This document shows positions 9,386-17,300 of a stretch of DNA of 64,000 nucleotides, piece by piece. Location: positions 1,022,334 to 1,086,333 of the forward strand of contig NZ_JAGYPL010000002.1 of the NCBI RefSeq assembly GCF_018343715.1, in the 5' to 3' direction. The stretch comes from Bacillus sp. FJAT-49711 (GTDB lineage Bacteria > Bacillota > Bacilli > Bacillales > Bacillaceae_C). Position numbers and translations under genes: made by a program. A model generated the notes under the pieces. It worked only from the letters and a program-made list of their open reading frames with translations. It did not search any database and had not been told where the DNA came from. Position 1 is the first letter of the stretch. Every line of letters starts with the position of its first letter.

Positions 9386-9410
9386 TGAGTTCCCGAAGAT
9401 CGGGAACTCA
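9386..9410. other. Perfect intercistronic hairpin between binding protein and permease genes
   Basis: An 11-bp perfect stem (TGAGTTCCCGA with TCGGGAACTCA) around a 3-base loop lies just after the binding-protein stop on the minus strand. There is no T-run, so it is more likely an mRNA stabiliser or attenuator that raises binding-protein output relative to the permeases. Confidence 0.7.
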
Positions 9411-9418
9411 TATTTGGC

Positions 9419-10996
9419 TTACTTATAAGACTCAATATTTTCGTCATACCACTTGGAGAACTCTTCATACTGTTGATCTTGTTCAGTATATAGTTTGTTT
9501 GCTTCTTCCTCGATTTCTTTTCCACCCATGCCAGGATATTTTGCGACGAAATCATCAAAAGCATCCAGTGGAAGTTCACCAGCGATAATTCCCCAAAACG
9601 TTTCATCTCTAAGTTTGTTTACATCGGCACTATATTCAATCCAAGCAGGACGCTCTAAAGATTTAAAAAACACAATTTTCTCCCTCATTGGCTTTGAAGT
9701 TTCATCGCGTTTATTAAACAATTCAATGACTTCAGGAGTATTTTCAATATTTGCTTCATCTTTTCGAGTAATATACCAGCTGTAGTTGCCTAATCCAAGC
9801 TCATTCTTTTCGTCTGGAGTAAGTTTAGTTTTGTATTCGCCATCAATAATTTCATAATGCTCTCCTTCTTCACCAAATCTAATTAGTTTATTTGTTTCAG
9901 AAGAAGCCATGCGATTTAATACTTGAACAGCTGCACTCGGTTCTTTTGCAGCAGCCGTAACAGATAAAAATGACCAGCCGATATTATCCGATGGAATATC
10001 TGAAGCAAATCCGTCCGGCCCTACTAAAGGTTCGAGAGCCATATATTCACCATCGGGATTTAGTGCTTTAAAAGATTGGTGAATGGACTCCTCGGGATTA
10101 AAAAATGCAACCCACCGATAGATTGAACCTATTTTACCGTTGGCTACAATATCATCAACTTGCGCACCGTCAATCGGGGCAACCATTCTCGGATCTAATA
10201 TACCTTCCTCATATAAACCACGTAATATAGCTAAAACTTGTTTTACTTGAGGCATGGTTGCTCCATATTTTACTGCTCCATCTTCTTGAATCATAAAGGC
10301 TTCAGGATCGACGCCGTGAGAATAAAAAAATGGGGCGAATGTTCGATATGAATTCTCTCCTGCAAATCCATAAGTATCATCTTTGCCATTTCCATCTGGA
10401 TCATCCTTTGTAAAGGCGCGAAGAGCTTTAATATAGTCATCTAAGTTTTTTGGCACCTCTAAACCTAAATTATCCAACCAGTCTTTACGAATAATGGTTG
10501 TCATTGTTCCCGGCTCTGATATGTCTGCCGGGAGTCTAAAGATTTTTCCACTAGGGTCCCAATGATAGAACATTGTTTCTTTAGAGTAATAGTTAATAAT
10601 ATTTTGCCCGTATTTCTGCAAATGGGGGACCATATCGACAACTGCCCCAGCTTTAACCCAACTATCAAACTCCTTATTCATGTCCCAATGCCAAATAACA
10701 TCAGGCATTTCTTTTTTATCACTCATAAGTAAATTAATTTTAGTTTTGGCATCATCCCATGATGGCAAAAATACATCATCAACCTCGACTTCTCTCCCAA
10801 GGTTTTCAGATAAATCTTTTGAAAGAGCCTTATTAGCCCATGAATTTGGTGTTTTTGGTCCACCCATTAAGGCTAAGCTTATTTTTATTGGACCTGTTCC
10901 ATCACTTGGTTCATTTCCGGCATCTTTTGAACAAGCAGCGAGGATTAGAGATAGTGATAATACGAGAGCTATATACATGTGGACTTTTTTGTTCAT
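9419..10996 (-). CDS. LplA-type sugar-binding lipoprotein
   Basis: This extracellular solute-binding lipoprotein of 525 residues is the large LplA/YtcQ class that serves complex oligosaccharides. The signal peptide ends at the lipobox LAAC (Cys22) and a short Gly/Ser/Asp tether follows. The mature part has the family features DVIWHWD, RLPADISEPGTMTTIIRKDWLDNLGL and DPDGNGKDDTYGF, the last being the EF-hand-like calcium loop often seen in this class. A GGGGAG ribosome site precedes ATG 10996. It is the first gene of the minus-strand operon and a near-consensus cre site lies 51-64 bases upstream, so carbon catabolite repression is likely. Confidence 0.88.
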   Translation of the reverse strand: MNKKVHMYIALVLSLSLILAACSKDAGNEPSDGTGPIKISLALMGGPKTPNSWANKALSKDLSENLGREVEVDDVFLPSWDDAKTKINLLMSDKKEMPDVIWHWDMNKEFDSWVKAGAVVDMVPHLQKYGQNIINYYSKETMFYHWDPSGKIFRLPADISEPGTMTTIIRKDWLDNLGLEVPKNLDDYIKALRAFTKDDPDGNGKDDTYGFAGENSYRTFAPFFYSHGVDPEAFMIQEDGAVKYGATMPQVKQVLAILRGLYEEGILDPRMVAPIDGAQVDDIVANGKIGSIYRWVAFFNPEESIHQSFKALNPDGEYMALEPLVGPDGFASDIPSDNIGWSFLSVTAAAKEPSAAVQVLNRMASSETNKLIRFGEEGEHYEIIDGEYKTKLTPDEKNELGLGNYSWYITRKDEANIENTPEVIELFNKRDETSKPMREKIVFFKSLERPAWIEYSADVNKLRDETFWGIIAGELPLDAFDDFVAKYPGMGGKEIEEEANKLYTEQDQQYEEFSKWYDENIESYK

Positions 10997-11046
10997 ACAA
11001 ATTCTCCCCTTGTAAAATAATTTTAAGTCTTATCTCTATAGACTTA

Positions 11047-11060
11047 ATATAGCGCTTACA
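11047..11060 (-). promoter_or_regulatory. cre-like CcpA site upstream of the minus-strand sugar operon
   Basis: On the minus strand the sequence reads TGTAAGCGCTATAT, which matches 13 of 14 positions of the cre consensus TGWAARCGYTWNCW. It lies in the leader or promoter region of the LplA-type gene, a standard position for catabolite repression. Confidence 0.6.
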
Positions 11061-11583
11061 TATGAAGTGATTGAAAGATGATAAAGATGTCTCCCTCCCT
11101 TTCCCATTTTGAAAACTAGAGTTATCCAAATTACTATGATTACTAATATTAAGCAAATAAGGAAAATTAAGCAATTACTTTTTGATTATTTGAAATCATC
11201 AAAAGTATTGAAATTGTCGAATTATAGGTTAAAAACTTTTTGAATAGGTTTGTATTATGTTTCTTTTTGGTCATATGTAGTTTTAACAACATTGTTAGAA
11301 TACCTTCATGAAGGAAAATGGGGGAATTAAAGCAATATTGGTCGACTGCTAAAATAATAAAAAGAATGTCGTTTAAATTTCTATTTCTTAAATATAAAAA
11401 TGTTTTAGTGAGTAGCCTATTATTGACAAATTATCATTTTCCCGCATATTAATTAACAACTAGAATCTTTTTGCTTTTTACACTTTCTCCTATTCTATGA
11501 ACTAGACAAGAGAATGGAAAGGTAAAGTATGACAAGGAAAAAGAGTTTTATTTTGTCAATGGTAAAAGTATATAAATACAATG
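11061..11583. other. AT-rich intergenic region, no gene seen
   Basis: About 520 bases between the minus-strand operon and the next terminator contain no convincing open frame. The proximal part should hold the promoter of the binding-protein gene. The rest is AT-rich and I see no further conserved element. Confidence 0.5.
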
Positions 11584-11619
11584 AAAGCGAAGTCTTGTAC
11601 AAACAGACTTCGCTTTTTT
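11584..11619 (+). terminator. Strong hairpin terminator
   Basis: AAAGCGAAGTCT pairs with AGACTTCGCTTT and continues into TTTTTTA on the plus strand. No plus-strand gene is seen immediately before it, so it may mark an unannotated transcript, or act for the minus-strand small gene next to it. Confidence 0.75.
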
Positions 11620-11642
11620 ATCCATCTAATCTTCCTTGAAGA

Positions 11643-11870
11643 TCAATTTATTTTCTTTTTCCGCCTAAGAAGCATTATTGTACCTACTGCCAAACCACTT
11701 ACTGGAATACCTACTCCAGTCGCCGTCATCATTTTCTTGTGATTTTCTTGTTTTCGAAGTTTTTGTCCCTCGTTAAATAAAGAATCATACAGTTTTATAG
11801 ATTCTTTACTTTCTTTAAATTCTTCTGGAATAAAGTATTTTGAATGCGAATGCCCATTTTCGAATGCCAT
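11643..11870 (-). CDS. Small C-terminal-membrane protein, possibly a 5'-truncated gene
   Basis: The 75-residue frame has a charged N-terminal part (PEEFKESKESIKLYDSLF), one membrane helix at about 47-67 and a basic end (LLRRKKKIN). I do not recognise a family. The frame stays open upstream of ATG 11870 to about 12015, encoding plausible protein (ALKNERNLLNYRL, then EEKDLLDWHKEGYE) but with no start codon before an in-frame stop. ATG 11870 has only a poor ribosome site. This fits the surviving 3' end of a longer gene, so it may be a pseudogene fragment. Confidence 0.4.
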   Translation of the reverse strand: MAFENGHSHSKYFIPEEFKESKESIKLYDSLFNEGQKLRKQENHKKMMTATGVGIPVSGLAVGTIMLLRRKKKIN

Positions 11871-12076
11871 CTCTTTTATCTTTTTTGCAGTATTATTAGA
11901 TTCATATCCTTCTTTATGCCAATCTAGTAAATCCTTTTCTTCAAGGAAGAGGAAGGAAGGTGATAATCGATAATTGAGTAAGTTTCGTTCATTTTTTAGG
12001 GCTCTATATCTTCATGCCAATTGATTGGTAAAAAATATACATATTGACCAAGAGTTACCATAGTATTAAAATTAAA

Positions 12077-12090
12077 TGAAATCGGTTTCA
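12077..12090. promoter_or_regulatory. LacI-type operator upstream of the regulator gene
   Basis: TGAAATCGGTTTCA is a perfect TGAAA-N4-TTTCA palindrome, 40 bases before the LacI-family start codon. The same half-sites recur three times before the transporter operon, so this copy suggests autoregulation. Confidence 0.65.
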
Positions 12091-12129
12091 AAAATGTTGC
12101 TATGAAGTGATTAGCAATGGGGGACAGTT

Positions 12130-13164
12130 ATGAAAAAGGGAAATATAACAATATATGATATCGCTAAAGAAGCTAGTGTATCACCAGCAACGGTTTCCAG
12201 ATTTTTAACTGGAAATGCAAATGTGCGTCCACAGACGATGAGGAGAATCGCTGATGCAATAGAGAAATATAGTTTTAGACCGAATAGTTTGGCGAGAAGC
12301 TTATTACATAAGCAATCGAAAACAATTGGTTTTATTTTACCCGACATCAATCATCCTTTCTTTTCGACTCTCGTTCAAAAAAGTGAGGCGCATGCTTTGG
12401 ATCTTGGGTATACAGTGTTTCTATGCAACACATTAAATAACTCAGAAAATGAATCGAAATACTTGCATAGTTTGGTAGAAAAGCAAGTGGATGGTATTAT
12501 CTATTTGGGTGGTAGAATTAATGATACTGAAACAGACGAGGAATATGCTCAAGAAATAAAAAAAGTGATGGAGAGGGTTCCGGTTGTTTTTGTTAATGGT
12601 CAAATGACAGGTGTAGATGCCCATGTAGTGAGGACAGATGAAGAATCTGGCATTGAAAATCTTGTGGAATTATTACTAAATCTAAATCATACAAAAATTG
12701 GTTTCCTTGGTGGAAAGAAAGGAATAAGTTCAACTGATTTGAAAAAGAACACTTTTGTTCAAACGATGAAAGGAAAAGGGTTTGATGTCAATGAAGATTG
12801 GGTTTTAGGAAGCGGGTTTAATATTGAATCTGGTGAGGATGTTGCGTCCCGTTTACTATACTTAAATGAGAGACCTACAGCGTTAATATGCGCTAACGAT
12901 TTGGTAGCGATTGGGGTAATAAAAATACTTACTAAATTTGGATTAAAAGTTCCGGAAGATATTTCGGTTGTTGGGTTTGATGATATCTATTTAGCGAAGT
13001 ATTTCCCACCAGGACTTACGACGGTAAGTCAAAACTATGATCAGTTGGGTCAAACAGCCATTAATGTATTAGTAGATTTAATTAATGAGAGAGAAGCAGA
13101 GAAAGAAACTATTGTACCAACATCGCTAGTTTTAAGAGATTCCTGTAAATTATGTTCAGAATGA
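12130..13164 (+). CDS. LacI-family transcriptional regulator of the adjacent sugar operon
   Basis: This DNA-binding repressor has 344 residues. The N-terminal helix-turn-helix is at about 7-28 (TIYDIAKEASVSPATVSRFL) with the hinge helix near 53-60 (NSLARSLL). A periplasmic-binding-protein-like effector domain covers the rest (IGFILPDINHPFFSTL, ALICANDLVAIG, DISVVGFDDIYLAKY). A GGGGGA ribosome site precedes ATG 12130. Perfect TGAAA-N4-TTTCA palindromes lie before its own gene and in the gap before the following permease-permease-binding protein-GH2 genes, making those genes the likely targets. The effector is probably the imported sugar. Confidence 0.88.
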   Translation: MKKGNITIYDIAKEASVSPATVSRFLTGNANVRPQTMRRIADAIEKYSFRPNSLARSLLHKQSKTIGFILPDINHPFFSTLVQKSEAHALDLGYTVFLCNTLNNSENESKYLHSLVEKQVDGIIYLGGRINDTETDEEYAQEIKKVMERVPVVFVNGQMTGVDAHVVRTDEESGIENLVELLLNLNHTKIGFLGGKKGISSTDLKKNTFVQTMKGKGFDVNEDWVLGSGFNIESGEDVASRLLYLNERPTALICANDLVAIGVIKILTKFGLKVPEDISVVGFDDIYLAKYFPPGLTTVSQNYDQLGQTAINVLVDLINEREAEKETIVPTSLVLRDSCKLCSE

Positions 13165-13194
13165 TTCTTTCCATAGGATGGGATTAAATCATTT

Positions 13195-13208
13195 TGAAAC
13201 TGATTTCA
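13195..13208. promoter_or_regulatory. LacI-type operator 1 of the transporter operon
   Basis: TGAAACTGATTTCA is a TGAAA-N4-TTTCA palindrome 30 bases after the regulator stop codon. The centre lacks CG, so it is not a cre site. Confidence 0.55.
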
Positions 13209-13272
13209 TTATTGGGAATTTTAAACATAAATGGTATTTACTTTTAACGCAAACGGAAATATAATGAAAAAT

Positions 13273-13286
13273 AGGAAGCGCTTTCA
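13273..13286 (-). promoter_or_regulatory. Perfect cre (CcpA) site
   Basis: On the minus strand this reads TGAAAGCGCTTCCT, which matches all 14 positions of TGWAARCGYTWNCW. It lies about 84 bases upstream of the proposed -35 of the transporter operon and between two LacI-type operators, which suggests that catabolite and specific control are combined. Confidence 0.65.
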
Positions 13287-13338
13287 AGTGAAAGATAGAT
13301 GGAATTATAATAGATATGCAGATTGTCTTTTTAATAAA

Positions 13339-13352
13339 TGAAAACGATTTCA
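13339..13352. promoter_or_regulatory. LacI-type operator 2 of the transporter operon
   Basis: TGAAAACGATTTCA has perfect TGAAA/TTTCA arms and lies directly upstream of the proposed -35 element. It also matches 13 of 14 cre positions, so CcpA could bind it too. Confidence 0.6.
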
Positions 13353-13369
13353 AAATTGTGTTTTGTTGT

Positions 13370-13398
13370 TTGCTTTTTAAAAGTTTCATCATTATACA
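13370..13398 (+). promoter_or_regulatory. Possible sigma-A promoter of the transporter operon
   Basis: TTGCTT at 13370-13375 and TATACA at 13393-13398 are separated by 17 bases. Operators 2 and 3 flank it on both sides, an arrangement suited to repression. The hexamers are only moderate matches. Confidence 0.4.
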
Positions 13399-13419
13399 GT
13401 ATGATTTTTGAGGTATATA

Positions 13420-13433
13420 TGAAACCCATTTCA
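13420..13433. promoter_or_regulatory. LacI-type operator 3 of the transporter operon
   Basis: TGAAACCCATTTCA is the third TGAAA-N4-TTTCA palindrome before the operon and lies about 20 bases downstream of the proposed -10. Confidence 0.6.
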
Positions 13434-13605
13434 TTATTGTAGTAAGTAAACGGGCAACAAGAAAAAATAGAACAAAATTTTAAGGAAGGGTTATTCATGT
13501 AGGTGGAATGTCATTGTTTAATAATCAATAAGAAGTACATTAAGTACCGCATCTTTGAAATTATGTTGCCGTTTTTGACTCAAGATTATGTTAGGGAGGA
13601 TGTAA

Positions 13606-14574
13606 ATGAAAACAGAAACTAGGCAATCAGAGTCATCTATTGTTCAAAAACAAACAAAAGATTCTATGTTTAAAAGAATGTGGAAGAATCGAACTCTTCT
13701 TCTTATGTGTTCGCCTGCTATTATTTTCTTTGCTATCTTTGCTTATCTCCCCATGCCAGGGCTATATCTCGCATTTGTCAACTTTGATTATTCACTGGGA
13801 ATCTTTAAGAGTGCTTTCGTAGGATTTGATAATTTTCGTTTTTTAGTGATGACCGGTGATTTGTGGCGGTTGACCTTTAATACGATTGCGTACAACCTTG
13901 CTTTTATCATTTTTGGCAATATCCTTCAAATCGGTGTAGCCATTATGCTAAACGAATTAGCAAGTAAATGGTTTAAAAAAGTATCCCAGACCATCATGTT
14001 TCTACCACATTTTATTTCCGCAGTCCTTGTTGGACTTTTAGCCTACAACATACTTAGCTACGATTACGGAATGCTTAATTCATTTTTGAAAGCAGTCGGC
14101 TTGGATCCAGTCCAGACCTATTCGAATCCTACAATTTGGCCATATATTATTGTCATCACTTTCCTTTGGCAATCGACAGGATATGGATCGATCATCTATT
14201 TTGCCGCCATCATGGGTCTTGATAGAGGCATACTTGAAGCAGCTGAAATTGATGGAGCCAATGCTTTCCAACGTATTCGATACATCATTATTCCTTGGCT
14301 TAAACCAACCTTTATTATTTTACTCTTATTCTCATTAGGTGGAGTTTTGAAAGGAAACTTTGGATTGTTTTATAACTTAGTCGGTGCCAACAATACAATG
14401 CTCTATCCAACCACAGACATTATTGAAACTTACGTATTTCGTACGTTAATGACAAACTTTAACTTTTCATTAGGAAGTGCAGTAAGTTTGTATCAATCTA
14501 TTCTAGGATTCTTTATCGTGATTACAGCTAACTGGTTTGTTAAAAAAGTGTCGCCGGAAAATTCATTGTTTTAA
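13606..14574 (+). CDS. Carbohydrate ABC transporter permease (LplB type)
   Basis: This is a channel subunit of the second Lpl-type importer, 322 residues. A polar N-terminus of about 30 residues precedes membrane segments that begin with the family motif FAYLPMPGLYLAFVNFDY near 46-63. The EAA loop contains LEAAEIDGANAFQRI. A GGGAGGA ribosome site precedes ATG 13606. It is the first structural gene after the operator array, followed 15 bases later by its partner permease. No ATPase gene is included. Confidence 0.88.
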   Translation: MKTETRQSESSIVQKQTKDSMFKRMWKNRTLLLMCSPAIIFFAIFAYLPMPGLYLAFVNFDYSLGIFKSAFVGFDNFRFLVMTGDLWRLTFNTIAYNLAFIIFGNILQIGVAIMLNELASKWFKKVSQTIMFLPHFISAVLVGLLAYNILSYDYGMLNSFLKAVGLDPVQTYSNPTIWPYIIVITFLWQSTGYGSIIYFAAIMGLDRGILEAAEIDGANAFQRIRYIIIPWLKPTFIILLLFSLGGVLKGNFGLFYNLVGANNTMLYPTTDIIETYVFRTLMTNFNFSLGSAVSLYQSILGFFIVITANWFVKKVSPENSLF

Positions 14575-14589
14575 AGGAGGGACTTGTTT

Positions 14590-15492
14590 TTGGAAAAAGC
14601 AGCTAGAAGTAATGTGGATTTTTCAACAATGATGGTTCGTATCATTGGATATGGTTTCATTGGTTTTTTCGCTTTATGTTGTCTTTTGCCATTTGTTATG
14701 ATTTTGGCTTCTTCCTTTACAACCGAGAAGGCCATTATGGAAAGTGGATTTGTTTTATGGCCAAAAGAATTTACAACTTTTGCATACGAAATTGTTTTTC
14801 AAAATCCAAGGCTTGTTATTGGATCGTATGTCGTCACGTTGATTATTACAGTTGCCGGGACTGCAATTGGTTTATTTATTGTAGCGATGACAGGCTATGC
14901 CTTGCAGCGGGTGGACTTCTTGTATCGTAATAAAATATCGTTTTATATTTACTTTACAACCCTTTTTTCTGGCGGACTTGTCCCGTTTTATCTTTTAGTT
15001 ACGAAGTATATGCACCTTAACGATAATTATCTAGCGGTATTATTGCCAGGTTTGTTAAGTCCTTTTTTAATCATTATGATGAAGGCGTTTACAAAATCGA
15101 TTCCACATGAGATTACAGAATCTGCAAAGATGGATGGTGCGGGAGATTTTACGATATTTGTACGATTAATTTTACCTATGTCAACTCCGGCTCTTGCGAC
15201 AATAGGACTTTTCATTGCCTTAGGATATTGGAATGAATGGTATCATTCCATGCTTTTTCTTTCATCTAATATGGAATATAGACCACTGCAGCTATTTCTA
15301 TATAACGTTATTACTAGTGCTGACTTTATAAGAAATTCAGCTGCATCTTCAAATGTACCGCCGCAGGATGTCCCGCTTGAATCTATGAAAATGGCGACAG
15401 CGATTGTGGCAACTGGACCAGTTATATTGTTTTATCCGTTTGTACAAAGATATTTTATTAAAGGTATTACCATTGGTGCTGTTAAGGGGTAA
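14590..15492 (+). CDS. Carbohydrate ABC transporter permease (LplC type)
   Basis: This is the second channel subunit, 300 residues with about six membrane segments, an EAA-type motif (ITESAKMDGAGDFTIF) and the C-terminal GITIGAVKG tail of LplC proteins. Two TTG codons are possible starts. TTG 14590 lies nine bases after AGGAGG (14575-14580), while TTG 14584 is only three bases away, so 14590 is preferred. It works with the preceding permease and the following binding protein. Confidence 0.87.
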   Translation: MEKAARSNVDFSTMMVRIIGYGFIGFFALCCLLPFVMILASSFTTEKAIMESGFVLWPKEFTTFAYEIVFQNPRLVIGSYVVTLIITVAGTAIGLFIVAMTGYALQRVDFLYRNKISFYIYFTTLFSGGLVPFYLLVTKYMHLNDNYLAVLLPGLLSPFLIIMMKAFTKSIPHEITESAKMDGAGDFTIFVRLILPMSTPALATIGLFIALGYWNEWYHSMLFLSSNMEYRPLQLFLYNVITSADFIRNSAASSNVPPQDVPLESMKMATAIVATGPVILFYPFVQRYFIKGITIGAVKG

Positions 15493-15565
15493 TGGAATAT
15501 GATTGAGGATTTCCTCATTTCATAGAGGTTTTTTAGAACAAAAAAACGAAAAGGGAGGCAATAAA

Positions 15566-17146
15566 ATGTTGAAGGTAAGAAATTACTTTGTAATCACCAT
15601 GGTAATGCTGTTGATCTTTAGTCTTGCGGCCTGCAGCGGCTCTGACAAAACGGGTTCGAAAAATCCTAATCCAGGGACAAAAGTAAACGATGATGGGGAA
15701 GTCGATACCTCCAAATTTGTTACCATTACGTACATGATGTTGGGAGATAAACCGACCAATGGACAATTGGAAAAAGTAATGGAACAAGTAAACGCTAGAT
15801 TAAAAGAAAAAGTAAATGCTCATCTTGAGTTGAAATGGATTGAATGGGCGGATTATATGACAAAGTATAATCTTACTCTAGCTTCTGGTGAACCAATTGA
15901 CTTAATTATCACAGCAACTGACTGGCTGGATGCTTGGGGAAATGCTCAAAAGGGTGCTTTCTTAGATATTTCCGATCTTCTACCAACTTTTGCCCCTCAG
16001 ACATATCAAGAAGTTCCAGAGGAAAACTGGGAGCAAACAAAATACAATGGAAAAATTATGATGATTCCGGAAGACTCCTATACTCAATGGGTCAACCATG
16101 GATTTTTCTATCGCACGGATTGGGCAAAAGAATTTGGAATTAACGAGCATATTAAAGATTTTGAGATGTTAGGTAAGTACTTCCAAGGAATTATTGATAA
16201 TAAGCCAGGTGTTATTCCTTGGGATGCTCAAGGAACAAATGTTACTACTGCATGGGGATATGTTAATTCTTATTCAGATGAAATTGAACTTCCAATCACG
16301 ACAGGAGTATTTCCAATTTACTGGGGTAAATCATATGAAGATTTCAGCACTGTTGTAAGTCCTGTGTTCGAACCCATTTTTGCAGACTATGCGAGACTTA
16401 TGAAAGATTGGGCAGATAAGGGTTATTGGCGCACAGATGTATTGAATTACAAAGGTGACACTCGTGAATTGTTCCAAGCTGGTAAAACGGGTGCTGACCA
16501 GCATCATACGCAAACATTCTCAGGTTTACGCCCACAAATGGATAAAAAACAACCTGGTTCAGACATTGATATGTTTGCTTGGTCTGATACTCGTGACAAT
16601 TTAATTTCAATGTCGATAACTCACGGTGCTACTGCTGTCGGAGCTCATAGTAAAAATCCAGAGAGAGCTCTTATGGTATATGATTTAATTCGTAATGATG
16701 AGGAAATTTACAGATTGTTTAACTACGGTATTGAAGGTGTACAATACGAAATTGTAGACGGTAAACGTGTTCGTCCTGAAGGATATGATGATACTAAAGA
16801 TTCATTTAGTTCAAACTTCTGGGGTGGCCGTGTTGACAAATTCGAAATCCCATCAGAAGACCAGTGGGATGGAATGGAAGGGATTTACGCAAAATACGAT
16901 AATATTAAGAAACCATTCCCTTATGGTCAATTTGTCTTTGATAGTAAGCCGGTAGATGCTGAAATTGCAGCTCTATCCCAAGTGACCGCACAACTTATAC
17001 CAGCTATTGCCTTTGGTAAAGCAGGAGACCCAGATAAAGCTGTCAATGACTTAAGGAAAAGATTAGAAGCAGCTGGCTACGAAAAAGTTCTAAACGAAAT
17101 CCAAAAACAAATGGACGAATATAAAAAATTAGTAGAAGGTAATTAA
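15566..17146 (+). CDS. LplA-type sugar-binding lipoprotein
   Basis: This secreted binding protein has 526 residues from ATG 15566, which has a GGGAGG ribosome site; the longer frame from 15503 adds 21 residues with no ribosome site and would put extra sequence before the signal peptide. The lipobox is LAAC (Cys20 from this start), followed by a Gly/Ser/Asn tether. Mature motifs typical of the class include LELKWIEWADYMTKYNLTLASG and DLIITATDWLDAWG (given here only in part). It is the last gene before a terminator and a dispersed palindrome, and the GH2 enzyme follows. Likely ligand: a beta-galactoside-containing oligosaccharide, by context only. Confidence 0.87.
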   Translation: MLKVRNYFVITMVMLLIFSLAACSGSDKTGSKNPNPGTKVNDDGEVDTSKFVTITYMMLGDKPTNGQLEKVMEQVNARLKEKVNAHLELKWIEWADYMTKYNLTLASGEPIDLIITATDWLDAWGNAQKGAFLDISDLLPTFAPQTYQEVPEENWEQTKYNGKIMMIPEDSYTQWVNHGFFYRTDWAKEFGINEHIKDFEMLGKYFQGIIDNKPGVIPWDAQGTNVTTAWGYVNSYSDEIELPITTGVFPIYWGKSYEDFSTVVSPVFEPIFADYARLMKDWADKGYWRTDVLNYKGDTRELFQAGKTGADQHHTQTFSGLRPQMDKKQPGSDIDMFAWSDTRDNLISMSITHGATAVGAHSKNPERALMVYDLIRNDEEIYRLFNYGIEGVQYEIVDGKRVRPEGYDDTKDSFSSNFWGGRVDKFEIPSEDQWDGMEGIYAKYDNIKKPFPYGQFVFDSKPVDAEIAALSQVTAQLIPAIAFGKAGDPDKAVNDLRKRLEAAGYEKVLNEIQKQMDEYKKLVEGN

Positions 17147-17159
17147 ACATCACGTAGAA

Positions 17160-17187
17160 AGGGCTATCAAGTACATTTGATAGCCCT
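17160..17187 (+). terminator. Hairpin after the binding-protein gene
   Basis: AGGGCTATCAA pairs perfectly with TTGATAGCCCT around a 6-base loop. The tract after it is AAGTTGTTT, so termination may be partial, which would let some transcripts reach the GH2 gene. Confidence 0.7.
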
Positions 17188-17207
17188 AAGTTGTTTGATT
17201 TGCCAGA

Positions 17208-17285
17208 TTTGTTTGAGTGCCAGGCACTCAAACAAATCTGGTACTATTCTGAATTGTGTCTAAATTGTATGAGTGCCTGGCACTC
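17208..17285. repeat. Dispersed GTGCCWGGCAC palindrome, copy 1 (two-palindrome unit)
   Basis: The left palindrome has 14-base arms around a single A at 17222 (TTTGTTTGAGTGCC/GGCACTCAAACAAA). The right palindrome is GAGTGCCTGGCACTC at 17271-17285. The spacer contains TACTATTCTGAATTGTG, related to the spacers of other copies. It lies between the binding-protein gene and GH2. Confidence 0.9.
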
Positions 17286-17300
17286 TAAAAGAGGTGTAAT

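Noticed and set aside
13189..13434. 81-residue minus-strand open frame
   Set aside because: It covers the operator, cre and promoter region of the transporter operon and has no ribosome site.
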